Below the pieces are notes generated by a model, which saw nothing but the letters and a program-made list of their open reading frames with translations, ran no database searches and was not told where the DNA came from. This document shows positions 1 through 8,056 of a DNA stretch of 64,000 nt, in pieces. Position numbers and translations under genes: made by a program. How positions within the stretch are numbered: position 1 is the stretch's first letter; each line of letters opens with the position of its first letter. Source of the DNA: DATFVJ01 sp963820395 (lineage in GTDB: Bacteria > Actinomycetota > Actinomycetes > Streptosporangiales > Streptosporangiaceae); the NCBI GenBank assembly GCA_963820395.1, contig CAWGAE010000020.1, forward strand, positions 310,001 to 374,000, read 5' to 3'.

Positions 1-2
1 GG

Positions 3-104
3 GAGCGGATCGCGAAAGCCGTCATCGCCAAGGTCAGCACCTACGAAGAAGACGGCAAGGTAAGGATTCCGGGCGTGGCCCGCTGCATCGTCGGCACGAA
101 GTAG
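3..104 (+). CDS. C-terminal fragment of an unidentified protein
   Basis: The window opens inside a reading frame that gives 33 residues and stops with TAG at 102-104. The fragment is basic and ends in a short VRIPGVA-type stretch followed by Cys-Ile-Val. Endings like this occur in class I SAM-dependent methyltransferases, but the piece is too short to assign. The start and the catalytic part lie outside the window. Function is not claimed. Confidence 0.45.
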   Translation, partial: ERIAKAVIAKVSTYEEDGKVRIPGVARCIVGTK

Positions 105-180
105 GGACGCCCGAACTGGAGCGTCTGCGCACAGTTGCCGAGCCGCGGAGCTCATCTTGACAGCCGGAAATACTCGGCGT

Positions 181-1276
181 TCGGCGCGAATTTGCCTGAA
201 GGCAAGGTCAACGACCCGCACGCTCGGTGACCGCAGTACACGCGGTGGCGCCGTTGGGTCTCCCTCGGCCAGGCCTGAATGGGTGGCGGGAGTCGCGCGG
301 CTGTCTGTGGCGGCCGGCTTGCAGCGCGGGCACGGACGTGGTGCGTCGCCGTCGAAGCCGAGCATCCGAGTGGCTGCGTCGCATTCGCCGCACCACGGCG
401 GCCGGGACGGTCGCTGCGGATGCGGCGAGGGCAGCTCGGTGGGTGAGAGCCGGGCGGCCAGCACCGCGTACGGGTTGCGCAGTCCGCTGGTGTTCGCTCC
501 GGTGAATGCCGCCAGGGTCTGCGGCGTCCAGCCCGCCAGCAGTGCCGTTGTGACGGCGGGAGCGAGCCTGGCTCGCTGGGCCGCCGTCAGCCGCCAGTCA
601 GCACCCAGCGCAGCGAAGAACTCACTGACCGGCCTGCCGCCGCCAGCAGCATCGGCCGCGTGCGGCCACTCGCGCGCGGGGGCGGCGGGTTCCCCGGAAG
701 GTTCCTTGTACGGTTCGGGTGCAACCACCGCACCCCGTGACTGCACAGATTGCACCCCGTTCGCGCGCTGGTTGCACCCCGCCCCTGCATGGGGTGCAAC
801 GGCCGCACCCCGGCCGCCGAGTTATCCACAGCATTCGCGGGGAGAGGGCGATGATTGCACCCCGTCAAAGTGATGATGATCGGCGGGCTTTGCGGCGAGC
901 CTGGCGGCTAGGCCGGGAAACTGGCATTCCAGCGCCGCCACGTCCTCTTCGGCCAGATCGTCCCGGATGAGGCTCAGGTCCAGGTCCCAGCCCCTCGGCC
1001 GCCGATCGGCGCGCTTGATCCGCGCGGCGACGACGGCGGGGTCACACGGCCGGATCAGGCACGCGGCTTCCAGCCGGCAAGGCACGCCCGCACCGTGCGT
1101 TCCGACAACGCGGTGTAGCGCATCAGCGTCCGCACCGCCGGGAACGCGCAACTGCCATCAGGGCCGGCGTGGTTGGCCAGGCCGACGAGCACGAACTTGC
1201 ACGCGCTGGACGGCTGGCCGCCGCGTCGGCGGGGACGGGCCAGGTTGAGCGCCCACGAGATCGCCTCGACGCTCAC
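181..1276 (-). pseudogene. Helix-turn-helix domain protein, broken by a frameshift and a stop
   Basis: Reading leftward from ATG at 1276, the frame gives an N-terminal region (MSVEAISWALNL, then FVLVGLANHAGPDG and RYTALSERTVR) typical of actinobacterial winged-helix proteins that sit near mobile elements and are related to replication initiators. One base appears lost near 1087. Shifting frame there restores RLEA and CLIRPCDPAVV and continues through the DLSLIRDDL region. An in-frame TAA lies at 822-824. The same frame then continues with GVQ repeats, SEFFAALGADW, and a Cys-pair region (WCGEC...CPRCKP) near 310-390. No stop is met before the window edge, so the true end is unknown. Two independent lesions argue for a dead gene. 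Confidence 0.7.
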
Positions 1277-1327
1277 CGCGCACCGCCCGGAACATGCGCG
1301 GCCCCGTCGCCCGAGGCCCAGCCTGCG

Positions 1328-1535
1328 GTCTCAGTTTTGGTCTCATTCACCCCTGTCCAGAGTCGTTCACCGGCGAACGCGGCCTGCCTTTCCGGTGAGG
1401 TCAGGTATGCTCGCGGCCGGTGGTGGATGGCGCTGTGCAGTCCTCGAAAGCGTGTGACGCGGCTGTAGCTGGTGGGTGATGGCCTTGTCTCAGTTTGTGT
1501 CTCATTCACCCCCGTCCGGCGCCGTTCACCAGCGA
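1328..1535. repeat. Pair of imperfect 49-bp direct repeats, 159 bp apart
   Basis: Positions 1328-1376 and 1487-1535 share the layout GTCTCAGTTT, then GTCTCATTCACCCC, then GTCC, then CGTTCACC, GCGA, with only a few mismatches. They lie directly upstream of the broken helix-turn-helix gene. Seen in sequence. They could be binding sites for that protein or the remains of a duplicated element end. Confidence 0.6.
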
Positions 1536-1646
1536 CGCCGTAGTCAAGTTCGGGCAAGTCGCGGACGGTGGTGGCCATTGGTGAACGCCGGTAGCATGTT
1601 GGAAAGCGTGTTGGGTGCAAGCCCTGCGATTCGAATCTCGCATCTC
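1442..1646 (+). other. tRNA-Ser-like fragments (possible integration scars)
   Basis: Positions 1442-1457 match 16 bases of the anticodon arm of the intact tRNA-Ser(CGA) at 4262-4351. Positions 1598-1646 read as the 3' half of a serine tRNA with a GGA anticodon: anticodon loop TTGGAAA, a long variable arm, and a TTCGAAT T-loop with a 5-bp stem. No acceptor stem or CCA is present, so neither is a working tRNA. Such halves are often left by site-specific integration into tRNA genes. The first copy is inverted relative to the intact tRNA, so the two are not a simple attL/attR pair. Confidence 0.45.
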
Positions 1647-1952
1647 GCGATGGCTAGCGACGAACTCACGAGGCGACAGCGGAGGGGGCTCTGCCGTCCG
1701 GCCAGCTTGCGAGGTCGCAACGATCAACGTCGTAGTCGCCAGCGCTGCCACGTAGAGCAGCAGCACGGCCACAGAGGCGTCTCGGAGTATGGACAGCAGG
1801 TAGAGCGCGGGAACCAACTGCACTGGCTACCTGGAAAACAACGGTCAATCCGCGGGCATATTTTCGATATCTCGCGTCCTCCGCTACCCGGAGGCGGCGC
1901 GATACATTGAGTTGGCACGCATGTAAGCACAGACCAGGAGTGGGTGGTCGTC

Positions 1953-2420
1953 ATGCGTAGGTACCTTGTCGTCGCGAACCAGACCCTGCAGGGTTCGGAG
2001 CTATACACAGAGCTTCGCAAGCGGATCGAGGCCGGTTCGAGTTCCTTCTACCTGCTCGTCCCGAACACCAGCGCCGCGAACTATCGCGTCGTGCCCGCCG
2101 CCGGTGGCGTGATCCCCATGCCCAGCATGGTGACGGATTACGGCCGCCCCGCCACCGACGAGGAGGCGACCGAGCAGGCCCGCCAGCGGCTCAACCATAT
2201 GCTGGCCGACCTCGCCGCACTGAACGTCCCCGTCGAGGGCGACCTCGGGAGTCCCCAGCCGCTCGAGGCTATGGAGAAGGTGTTCCTCGATCACCAGTTC
2301 GACGAAATCATCGTGGCTACGCTGCCCCGGCGCGTCTCGCGCTGGCTCAGGGCCGACCTACCCCATCAGGCCGAGCGCCGGTTCAGGCTGCCGGTCACGA
2401 CCATCATCACGAAGCACTGA
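1953..2420 (+). CDS. Universal-stress-type small cytoplasmic protein
   Basis: The product has about 155 residues. It opens with RRYLVVANQTL, a first beta strand, and has a later FDEIIVATLP strand followed by RVSRWLRADLPH and a final LPVT strand. This is the layout of actinobacterial UspA-like alpha/beta proteins. The classical ATP-binding glycine pattern is not obvious, so nucleotide binding is uncertain. Start is set at ATG 1953, with AGGAG at 1936-1940 twelve bases upstream; GTG 1944 is too close to that site. It stands alone between decayed regions and its coding signal is good. Confidence 0.72.
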   Translation: MRRYLVVANQTLQGSELYTELRKRIEAGSSSFYLLVPNTSAANYRVVPAAGGVIPMPSMVTDYGRPATDEEATEQARQRLNHMLADLAALNVPVEGDLGSPQPLEAMEKVFLDHQFDEIIVATLPRRVSRWLRADLPHQAERRFRLPVTTIITKH

Positions 2421-2506
2421 CCCCTCGGCCATTGGCCCGTAGACACCGGACGTCACCCATCTGCCCCGCCGAGTCCCCTCTCGCCCTCATTCCTTCCCCC
2501 CCCTCT

Positions 2507-2528
2507 CCCCCCCCCCCCCCCCCCCCCC
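2507..2528. repeat. 22-base poly-C run
   Basis: An uninterrupted run of about 22 C lies inside a longer C/T tract (about 2490-2540), 90 bases after the stop of the UspA-like gene. Such runs slip in replication and in sequencing, so the exact length is unreliable. No coding frame can be supported across it. Confidence 0.85.
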
Positions 2529-2598
2529 TCATCCTCCTCCTCTCTCACTTTACCATGGGGCAAGATCCCACCCAGGCAGATCCGGCTCGACGAGCTAA

Positions 2599-3642
2599 TC
2601 ACGACTTAGGCCGTGCTCGATCTGCACCAGCTTCCCGCCAGGGACTCAACCTTCTACGGCGACCCTTTTCCGCTATGTCATCCAATGGCACGGAGACCTG
2701 TACCTGGAAGACGGCCTGCACCGAGCGCTGCGGGCGGCCCTGCACCAGCGGGCCGTGGTCCACGCCCGCGTATTTGATCTTGATTCGGCCGGGATGACGC
2801 GCGGTTGAGCTTGGGGAGTGAGCTTGACCCCGCCGACGTCGGTGCTGCGGTGAACGGCGCCGCCGGGTAGGCGCCGCAGGGGTGGGCGCCGCGGTCGGAG
2901 CCAGGCAGGCCTGGCAGCCCTGCGCCGCCGCGGCCTGCGTGAGGCGAGGTGTCATCCACTCCAGCATCGGCGGGATCATGCTGCGCCACGCGACCGCATT
3001 GTGCGCTCCATCTGGGGTGATGGTCAATGGGGTCGCCGGGTCCCGCGCTCTGAGCAGCGTGACGAATGTTACGGCGCTCATCACGTCACCACGCACAGCG
3101 CGGGCCGCCGCGACCCAGAACTGCGGTATCTGACTTCCGGCGGGCAGCTGGCGGAGGATGTCCAGTGGGCTGTTCTGCACGCGCAGAGCACCGTTGCGGC
3201 GGAACGGATCGATGGACTTGATGGCGTGCCTTACCACGATACGGTTGGCCATCGGCCGGAAGTAACCGCTCATCACAGCGGCGAAGCCAAATCGCATCGG
3301 GTGACGAAGCGCGAGATTCGCGGCACAGTAGCCACCCTCCGAGTAGCCGGCGATGCCCCATGCCCGTCCGGGAGGCTGCACGCGGATCCGAGCCGCCACG
3401 AATCTGGGCACGTCCTGCGCGACAAAGGTGTCGTCCGCGGGTCCCCCGACCTGGTCGATGCACTGCAGGGAAATTCGTCTCCCGCCGTTCACATCGGGCA
3501 TCACGAGAACCGCCGGATCCGCGAGATGGGCCGCGATCAGGCTCGCCAGTGTGGTCTGAACGTCCAGTGCGGCTAGCCAGTCCTCGGGCTGGCCCGGCTG
3601 TCCGTGAATGAGTTCGATGACAGGGAAACGGCTAGCTGGCAT
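2599..3642 (-). CDS. Alpha/beta-hydrolase esterase domain, C-terminal part of a split gene
   Basis: The frame from ATG 3642 encodes a putative esterase (antigen-85/esterase D type fold). IELIHG is the oxyanion loop, GYSEGGY is the nucleophile elbow with Ser, and an Asp/His pair lies near DGAHN. The fold ends about EWMTPRL (near 2910). The remaining 100 residues to the formal stop at 2599 are low-complexity read-through overlapping another relic. The ATG lies inside the last codons of the upstream membrane ORF with an 11-base overlap, and homologous proteins join the two smoothly. A single-base frameshift is therefore more likely than two genes. An export or membrane-anchored esterase is inferred. 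Confidence 0.65.
   Translation of the reverse strand: MPASRFPVIELIHGQPGQPEDWLAALDVQTTLASLIAAHLADPAVLVMPDVNGGRRISLQCIDQVGGPADDTFVAQDVPRFVAARIRVQPPGRAWGIAGYSEGGYCAANLALRHPMRFGFAAVMSGYFRPMANRIVVRHAIKSIDPFRRNGALRVQNSPLDILRQLPAGSQIPQFWVAAARAVRGDVMSAVTFVTLLRARDPATPLTITPDGAHNAVAWRSMIPPMLEWMTPRLTQAAAAQGCQACLAPTAAPTPAAPTRRRRSPQHRRRRGQAHSPSSTARHPGRIKIKYAGVDHGPLVQGRPQRSVQAVFQVQVSVPLDDIAEKGRRRRLSPWREAGADRARPKS
2613..2808 (+). pseudogene. Small conserved actinobacterial protein, frameshifted
   Basis: GTG at 2613 begins VLDLHQLPARDSTFYG. About two bases are then missing near 2660, and the next frame gives LFRYVIQWHGDLYLEDGL and RALRAALHQRAVVHARV, ending with TGA 2806-2808. Both halves together resemble a small actinobacterial protein of about 65 residues whose role I do not know. 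The order and spacing of the halves show a single interrupted gene. It lies antisense to the over-long tail of the esterase frame. Confidence 0.5.
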
Positions 3643-4057
3643 ACGGCTTCTGGAAGTATTGCGGCGGTAGGTAGATGAACACGTCGCGGGTAAGGCGGCT
3701 GGCGGTGCCCGTCATCCTCACCGCGATCTCCGCACCGGTCAGGGCGGCCTGCCGCGAGCTGATCGCATCGCCCAGGAGGTGGTCGAACTGCTGCGCCGAG
3801 ACTGCGCCCGCCGCGGGGGCCTGCGGGATGCTCTGCACCCCCCGGCTAGTGAAGTCGGCGACGACCGCGCTCCACGTCTCGTAGTAACCGTAGTACTTGT
3901 TCACCGCCGCCACCCCGAACAACATGGCGGGCACGAACGCAAGGCAGGCGGCCAGCAGACGAAAGACCGGCTGCTTGGCCAGGACGGCGCAGATCACCAG
4001 GCCGCCAAAGGCGAGCATGAGCAAAAGAAACAGCGCTGTGCTCTGCGGCTCTAGCAC
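3632..4057 (-). CDS. Membrane N-terminal half of the split esterase
   Basis: The product has 141 residues. Two hydrophobic helices (about residues 7-26 and 33-52) precede a soluble part ending in the first strands of an esterase domain, DVFIYLPPQYF. The stop falls exactly where the next ORF resumes the esterase fold (IELIHG). This half alone would be a membrane stub without a catalytic site. Read with 2599..3642 it forms one membrane-anchored alpha/beta hydrolase of about 370 residues. Whether the break is real or a sequencing error cannot be decided here. Confidence 0.6.
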   Translation of the reverse strand: MLEPQSTALFLLLMLAFGGLVICAVLAKQPVFRLLAACLAFVPAMLFGVAAVNKYYGYYETWSAVVADFTSRGVQSIPQAPAAGAVSAQQFDHLLGDAISSRQAALTGAEIAVRMTGTASRLTRDVFIYLPPQYFQKPYAS

Positions 4058-4261
4058 GTCTCTTCTCTTCCATGGGGGTTTGCTCCGCGTCGCCCGCCCA
4101 GCTTGTAGCGCCGGAGCCGATGCTTAACGTGCATAACGTCCTGGCCTCGTCCCAAGTGCCCGGCCGCCGGTTCTCCGGCATTCCCTCCAGTCAGCGCTCG
4201 CCACGTATCGATTGCGGTCATCCGCCGGCACCGGATCCATTGATAACCAGCGCCCGCACGG

Positions 4262-4351
4262 TGGCGGTGGAGGTGGGATTTGAACCCACGGAGGGGTTGC
4301 CCCCTCACACGCTTTCGAGGCGTGCGCCCTCGGCCACTAGGCGACTCCACC
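4262..4351 (-). tRNA. tRNA-Ser(CGA)
   Basis: The minus strand folds as a class II tRNA. Acceptor GGTGGAG pairs with CTCCACC. The anticodon loop contains CTCGAAA with anticodon CGA. There is a long variable arm (GGGGGCAACCCC), a TTCAAAT T-loop, discriminator G, and an encoded CCA at 4262-4264. It is complete. Confidence 0.95.
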
Positions 4352-4618
4352 GCCCGAGATCTTACCCGACCACTGCCGTTGATCGTATAGAAGCAGCGGT
4401 CTCCGGTGGTGGAAGCAAGCGGCAGGTCGAGGCATGATCACCGGTAACGGCCGTCCCCAGCTGGTGATTCGATCGGCAGCGAGGAGAAGGTAGGGGGCCG
4501 GACGGCATGTCCGCTTTGCGCTATCCGCTATCCGAATAACCATGATCAATTGCTTCGGCCATTTGTGATCAGGGGCGCCCCTACGCCTGCTGCGCGCACA
4601 GCAAGGCGGAGGTAGGCG

Positions 4619-5158
4619 CTACGAGGTACGGCGGGCAATGAAGAAGTCCCGGAGCAGCGCGCCGCAGTCGGCCGCGAGGATGCCGCCGATGACCTCGGGA
4701 TGGTGGTTCAGGCGCCGATCACGCACCACATCCCACAGCGAGCCAACCGCTCCGGCCTTCGGATCAGCCGCGCCGAACACAAGCCTGTCCACCCTGGCAA
4801 GCGTTACCGCTCCTGCACACATCGTGCATGGCTCCAGCGTCACCACGAGCGTGCATCCGGTCAGCCGCCAGTTACCAACCACCTGGGCGGCGGACCGCAT
4901 GGCGACAAGCTCTGCGTGCGCGGTCGGGTCACCGTCCGCCTCGCGCCTGTTGGTGGCTTTCGCTATCACCGCTGCGTCGGCGTCAAGGATCACCGCGCCC
5001 ACGGGGACATCCGTTCCTCCCCCCCGCCGGGCTTCCGCGATCGCGAGCCGCATTGCAGGCTCGAAGCCCGCGAGGTAGCCGGTCGCGGGCACCGGCTCCT
5101 CAGGGCCGTCCGAACCAGGCGGGCCAGGCGGGCCAGCGAAGTCAGCCGAGCGCGGCAT
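4619..5158 (-). CDS. tadA: tRNA-specific adenosine deaminase TadA
   Basis: This is a cytidine-deaminase-fold enzyme that converts A34 to inosine in tRNA-Arg(ACG). It contains VPVGAVI, the zinc/proton-shuttle motif TAHAE and the second zinc motif EPCTMC, followed by FGAADPKAGAVGS, all standard for TadA. About 180 residues, including a proline-rich N-terminal extension. ATG 5158 is chosen because it overlaps the end of the upstream partner gene (stop at 5142-5144). The deaminase core begins later, at MRLAIAEA, so a shorter start is possible. Confidence 0.9.
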   Translation of the reverse strand: MPRSADFAGPPGPPGSDGPEEPVPATGYLAGFEPAMRLAIAEARRGGGTDVPVGAVILDADAAVIAKATNRREADGDPTAHAELVAMRSAAQVVGNWRLTGCTLVVTLEPCTMCAGAVTLARVDRLVFGAADPKAGAVGSLWDVVRDRRLNHHPEVIGGILAADCGALLRDFFIARRTS

Positions 5159-5630
5159 CCAGGGCCCGTTCAAGCGCCGGGGCGAAACCAAGCCGCGCAG
5201 CTAGGCTCGTGAGAACCTCATCGGGATAGAGATCCAGGTCACCGGCGAGCGCGCCCAGTTCCATCTCGTCCACCCCCAGGTCAGCGAAGATCGAGAGATC
5301 GCCGACTGGTAGCACCTGGTCGAGGTCCTCGTCCTCCGGCACCGGGATGTCGAGGTAGTCGAGGACCTGGTGGGCCAGGGGCCACTCAACGGCGGCCGTT
5401 ACGTCGGAAAGAAAGACAGAGACCTGACCGCCGATGACCCGCAGCGCGACGAAGAAGTCGTCGCCGATCGCCGCCAGCCCGATGGTTCCGCCGATGCTCG
5501 GCTGCTGGCGCAGTACGTGGATCAGGCCGTTGAGGTCAGCCGTGAGCGCCACAGGGAGCAGTTCCGCTTCCCATAGGTCGTCTTCACGGTAGACCACGAC
5601 CGCAAAATCGCTTGTGTCCGTATCCGTCAT
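5142..5630 (-). CDS. tRNA adenosine deaminase-associated protein
   Basis: The product has 162 residues and is strongly acidic. It starts MTDTDTSDFAVVVYREDD and contains LPVALTADLNGLIHVLRQQP and a C-terminal ALERALDAAL helix. This is the conserved actinobacterial protein encoded immediately before tadA. Its biochemical role is not established; the name reflects synteny. The frame is open further upstream, but ATG 5630 fits the family start. It overlaps tadA by a few codons, implying one transcript. Confidence 0.85.
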   Translation of the reverse strand: MTDTDTSDFAVVVYREDDLWEAELLPVALTADLNGLIHVLRQQPSIGGTIGLAAIGDDFFVALRVIGGQVSVFLSDVTAAVEWPLAHQVLDYLDIPVPEDEDLDQVLPVGDLSIFADLGVDEMELGALAGDLDLYPDEVLTSLAARLGFAPALERALDAALG

Positions 5631-6369
5631 CGTCGGCCCACCGCCGCAGCACTCACGGTGGAATGTTGCCAGACTCACCTGGCGGCCGTCTCGCCGCCGC
5701 CCAAACAGGGCCGGGCCGCCACCCAGACCCCACGCCGGACACCCGTCGGCTTCCCCGGCTACGGCGCGCGCGGACGCTCCTAGATTTGGCCGGGGCAGAC
5801 AGGCCCGGTTCATGGCGCGCCACCCGGGCGCCCGGCGTCAATCGCGCACATGCTTGAGCCCCTGCGGCATCCTCGCTGAATCGCCCGCCTGGGGCGGGCG
5901 GCCGATGAAGGGCGCCACGGCGCGGTTCAATGGACGTGCGACGATTGCCCGGTCATTGACCGTCTCATCTGTTTTTCACCACCAGCGGTCGAATCGCACA
6001 CTACTGGGCAATAGGTGATGTAAGTTCTTGAGCGTCCCTGAGTTCCGCTTGATACTAAACATCCTCATACCGGCGTACATCGAGCAGTTGTCTCAAGGCC
6101 GGTGATGTTACAAGCAGTTACACTGTGATTACCTGACACCTTGTGACCATGGCTTCTGTGGCGACAGCGTCGTGTCCGGCCGTCCGCCGTGGTGCGGCTT
6201 GTGGCCTGCGATGGGGTAAACTGGACATACTTTGCCCAACAACGTACCGTTTCCTCCGCGACAACTTTGCGCGACCAACACGGCCAGTGACTATTGGCCT
6301 GAAAATCACAATGAGCTAAGCTGTTGTCATTGGTTGGCCAGCTACCGTATGTCCGGGAGGCGAGTCCCG
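5631..6369. other. Non-coding stretch, no gene seen
   Basis: About 740 bases lie between the divergent tadA-partner and PH-protein operons. Only short unsupported frames occur. The right half is less GC-rich and should hold the promoter of the 6370 operon. I cannot fix -35/-10 boxes with confidence. Confidence 0.6.
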
Positions 6370-6522
6370 ATGAAGAAGTGGCTCGGATACGCGACGATTG
6401 CTTTCGTGCTGTTCTTCCTGATCACCGAGCCCGCAGAGTCTGCGACAATCGTGAAAGACACGGTTCACGGCCTTGGGGTCGCGGCCAAGTCGATGTCAGC
6501 GTTCGTCGTCAACCTGACCTGA
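6370..6522 (+). CDS. 50-residue membrane/exported small protein
   Basis: ATG 6370 is preceded by GGGAGGCGA at the right distance. The product begins MKKWLGYATIAFVLFFLIT, one hydrophobic helix, followed by a short tail ending in SAFVVNL. Small proteins of this form are repeatedly found just before PH-domain membrane proteins in actinobacteria. The next gene starts 8 bases after its stop, so the two are co-transcribed. Function unknown. Confidence 0.75.
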   Translation: MKKWLGYATIAFVLFFLITEPAESATIVKDTVHGLGVAAKSMSAFVVNLT

Positions 6523-6529
6523 GGTCGCT

Positions 6530-7066
6530 ATGAGGCTGATCACGCCAGGCGATACCACTCCGGCCTCAGTCGGCAAGTACTTGCTGCCGAACGAGCGCCA
6601 AGTCATCAGCGTCCGCCGTCATCCCGCGATCCTCCTCGGTCCCGTCAGCCTGGTTCTCCTGGGCCTGGTGGTCGCTGGGCTGCTGAGCAGCCTGACGGAC
6701 GGCAGTGGCCTCTTACTCAACCTTATCTGGCTGGCCTGGGGCGTTCTCCTGCTCCGCCTGGTCTGGAAGGTGGCCAACTGGTCCGTTGACTTCTATGTCG
6801 TGACGTCGAAGCGGATGCTTCTCATCACCGGGCTGCTCAACCGCAACGTGGCGTTCATGCCGCTGGAAAAGGTCACCGACATGAGCTTCCAGCGCTCGGC
6901 GAAAGGCCGCGTTCTCCAGTACGGTAAGTTCGTTGTAGAGTCGGCTGGGCAGCAGCAGGCCCTGCGGGAGGTGGACTTCATCCCCTATCCGGAACAGCTC
7001 TATCTCGAGGTGACCGGCATGCTACCTAGCCTGCGAACGAGCGAGAAGGTTCAGGGCGACGACTGA
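6530..7066 (+). CDS. PH-domain (YdbT-type) membrane protein
   Basis: The product has 178 residues. The sequence shows a short N-terminus with LLPNERQVISVRRHP, two adjacent transmembrane helices (about residues 42-62 and 68-86), then a bacterial PH domain. Landmarks are FYVVTSKRMLLITGLLNR, FMPLEKVTDMSFQRS and a closing DFIPYPEQLY helix. Such proteins are membrane-anchored with the PH domain inside; their ligand is not known. It is coupled to the small protein upstream and ends at a strong hairpin. Confidence 0.85.
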   Translation: MRLITPGDTTPASVGKYLLPNERQVISVRRHPAILLGPVSLVLLGLVVAGLLSSLTDGSGLLLNLIWLAWGVLLLRLVWKVANWSVDFYVVTSKRMLLITGLLNRNVAFMPLEKVTDMSFQRSAKGRVLQYGKFVVESAGQQQALREVDFIPYPEQLYLEVTGMLPSLRTSEKVQGDD

Positions 7067-7103
7067 CCACCTTCGCAAAAACCCTATCACCCTTCCCCGG
7101 GGT

Positions 7104-7151
7104 TCGTGCGGCCGGACGCCGCTGCGCAGTAAGGCGCGTCCGGCCGCACGA
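7104..7151. terminator. Perfect 16-bp stem hairpin between convergent genes
   Basis: The left arm 7104-7119 and right arm 7136-7151 are fully complementary, with a 16-base loop. The hairpin lies 37 bases after the PH-protein stop and between two convergent genes, so it can terminate both. There is no U-run, as is usual for actinobacterial terminators. Confidence 0.8.
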
Positions 7152-7268
7152 GCCTTTCCGGGCAAAGGTCTGTGCCAGCGGCGCTGCTGTCGTAACCACT
7201 TCACTGTGTCAGGCCAGCCGCGCAGAGGGTTACCTTGCGCAGCCGTTCGGGATCAACGGGTCGGCCAG

Positions 7269-8006
7269 CTACCCCTGGGTGAATCCGGGCGCGGCCGCTA
7301 TGACGCGTGTCTCAATGTGAACGCGTGGAGTGATCGTTTTGAGATGGCCGGCCAGAGCGCCCGAGGCGGCATGGAGTCCTTCGGGGGGATAGGGTGCAAG
7401 CCTCTCCAGGACGAAGAACGCGTTCCTCGTGGCCACCGTGATCTGCGTACGGCGGCACTGCCGCCAGTTCCAGCGCCGGCACGTTACCCCCGTATCGTCT
7501 CGCCAGACCACCTCGCCAGGCTGAGCTTCCTCTGTCACCGGTTCCCCGTGCGCACTCGTGTCGAAAGGCTCGCCGCCAAGGGCACGGACGAGCCGGGCAG
7601 GGCCGTCGTAGGCGTCCAGGTCTTCGCCGCCGATCGGCAGGACATGGCTGACGCTCACCGCGTTGTAGGCGTCGACAACACGGTTGACGGGCGGGAGCCC
7701 GCTCCCTGCACGGCGGAGAAGTGCGTCCACAGACGGACGCGTACGCTTGGGCTTCGCACTGAATGCCTGGTACGCGTCGTGCCATGCAGCGACATGTTCG
7801 TCGCGGCTGGGGTCAGTGGCAGTGGCGGCTGCTGCCTTGAGCCAGCGTCCCGACTCAGTGTCGCTCGGCCCTCCGGCCAGGCCCTCCGCGCTCAGGATGA
7901 GCACCTTGTAGTCAGGCCGCAGCCGCCAGATCTCATCGTCGACCCAGATCTTGTCGATCACCGAAAAACCGCCTTCAGTCCGCTCACGAGCCCAGTAATG
8001 CGTCAT
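7269..8006 (-). CDS. B3/4 (PheRS beta-like tRNA-binding) domain protein
   Basis: The product has 245 residues. It contains RPDYKVLILSAEGL near the N-terminus, PPVNRVVDAYNAVSVSHVLPIGGEDLD in the middle, and EVVWRDDTGVTCRRWNWRQCRRTQ near the C-terminus. These are the hallmarks of stand-alone B3/4-domain proteins related to the phenylalanyl-tRNA synthetase beta subunit. A role in tRNA or amino-acid quality control has been proposed for the family but not proven. It faces the PH-protein gene across the hairpin. Confidence 0.8.
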   Translation of the reverse strand: MTHYWARERTEGGFSVIDKIWVDDEIWRLRPDYKVLILSAEGLAGGPSDTESGRWLKAAAATATDPSRDEHVAAWHDAYQAFSAKPKRTRPSVDALLRRAGSGLPPVNRVVDAYNAVSVSHVLPIGGEDLDAYDGPARLVRALGGEPFDTSAHGEPVTEEAQPGEVVWRDDTGVTCRRWNWRQCRRTQITVATRNAFFVLERLAPYPPEGLHAASGALAGHLKTITPRVHIETRVIAAAPGFTQG

Positions 8007-8056
8007 AGGTAATCACGGACGGCATAGCGGAACGAGCCGAGCGGCGAACGTGCGGC

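Noticed and set aside
157..873. 238-residue rightward frame at the left end
   Set aside because: Antisense shadow of the decayed helix-turn-helix gene, whose frames match a known family.
1442..4351. attL/attR pair at the tRNA-Ser(CGA) gene
   Set aside because: The 16-base match is in inverted orientation, and no integrase gene lies between the copies.
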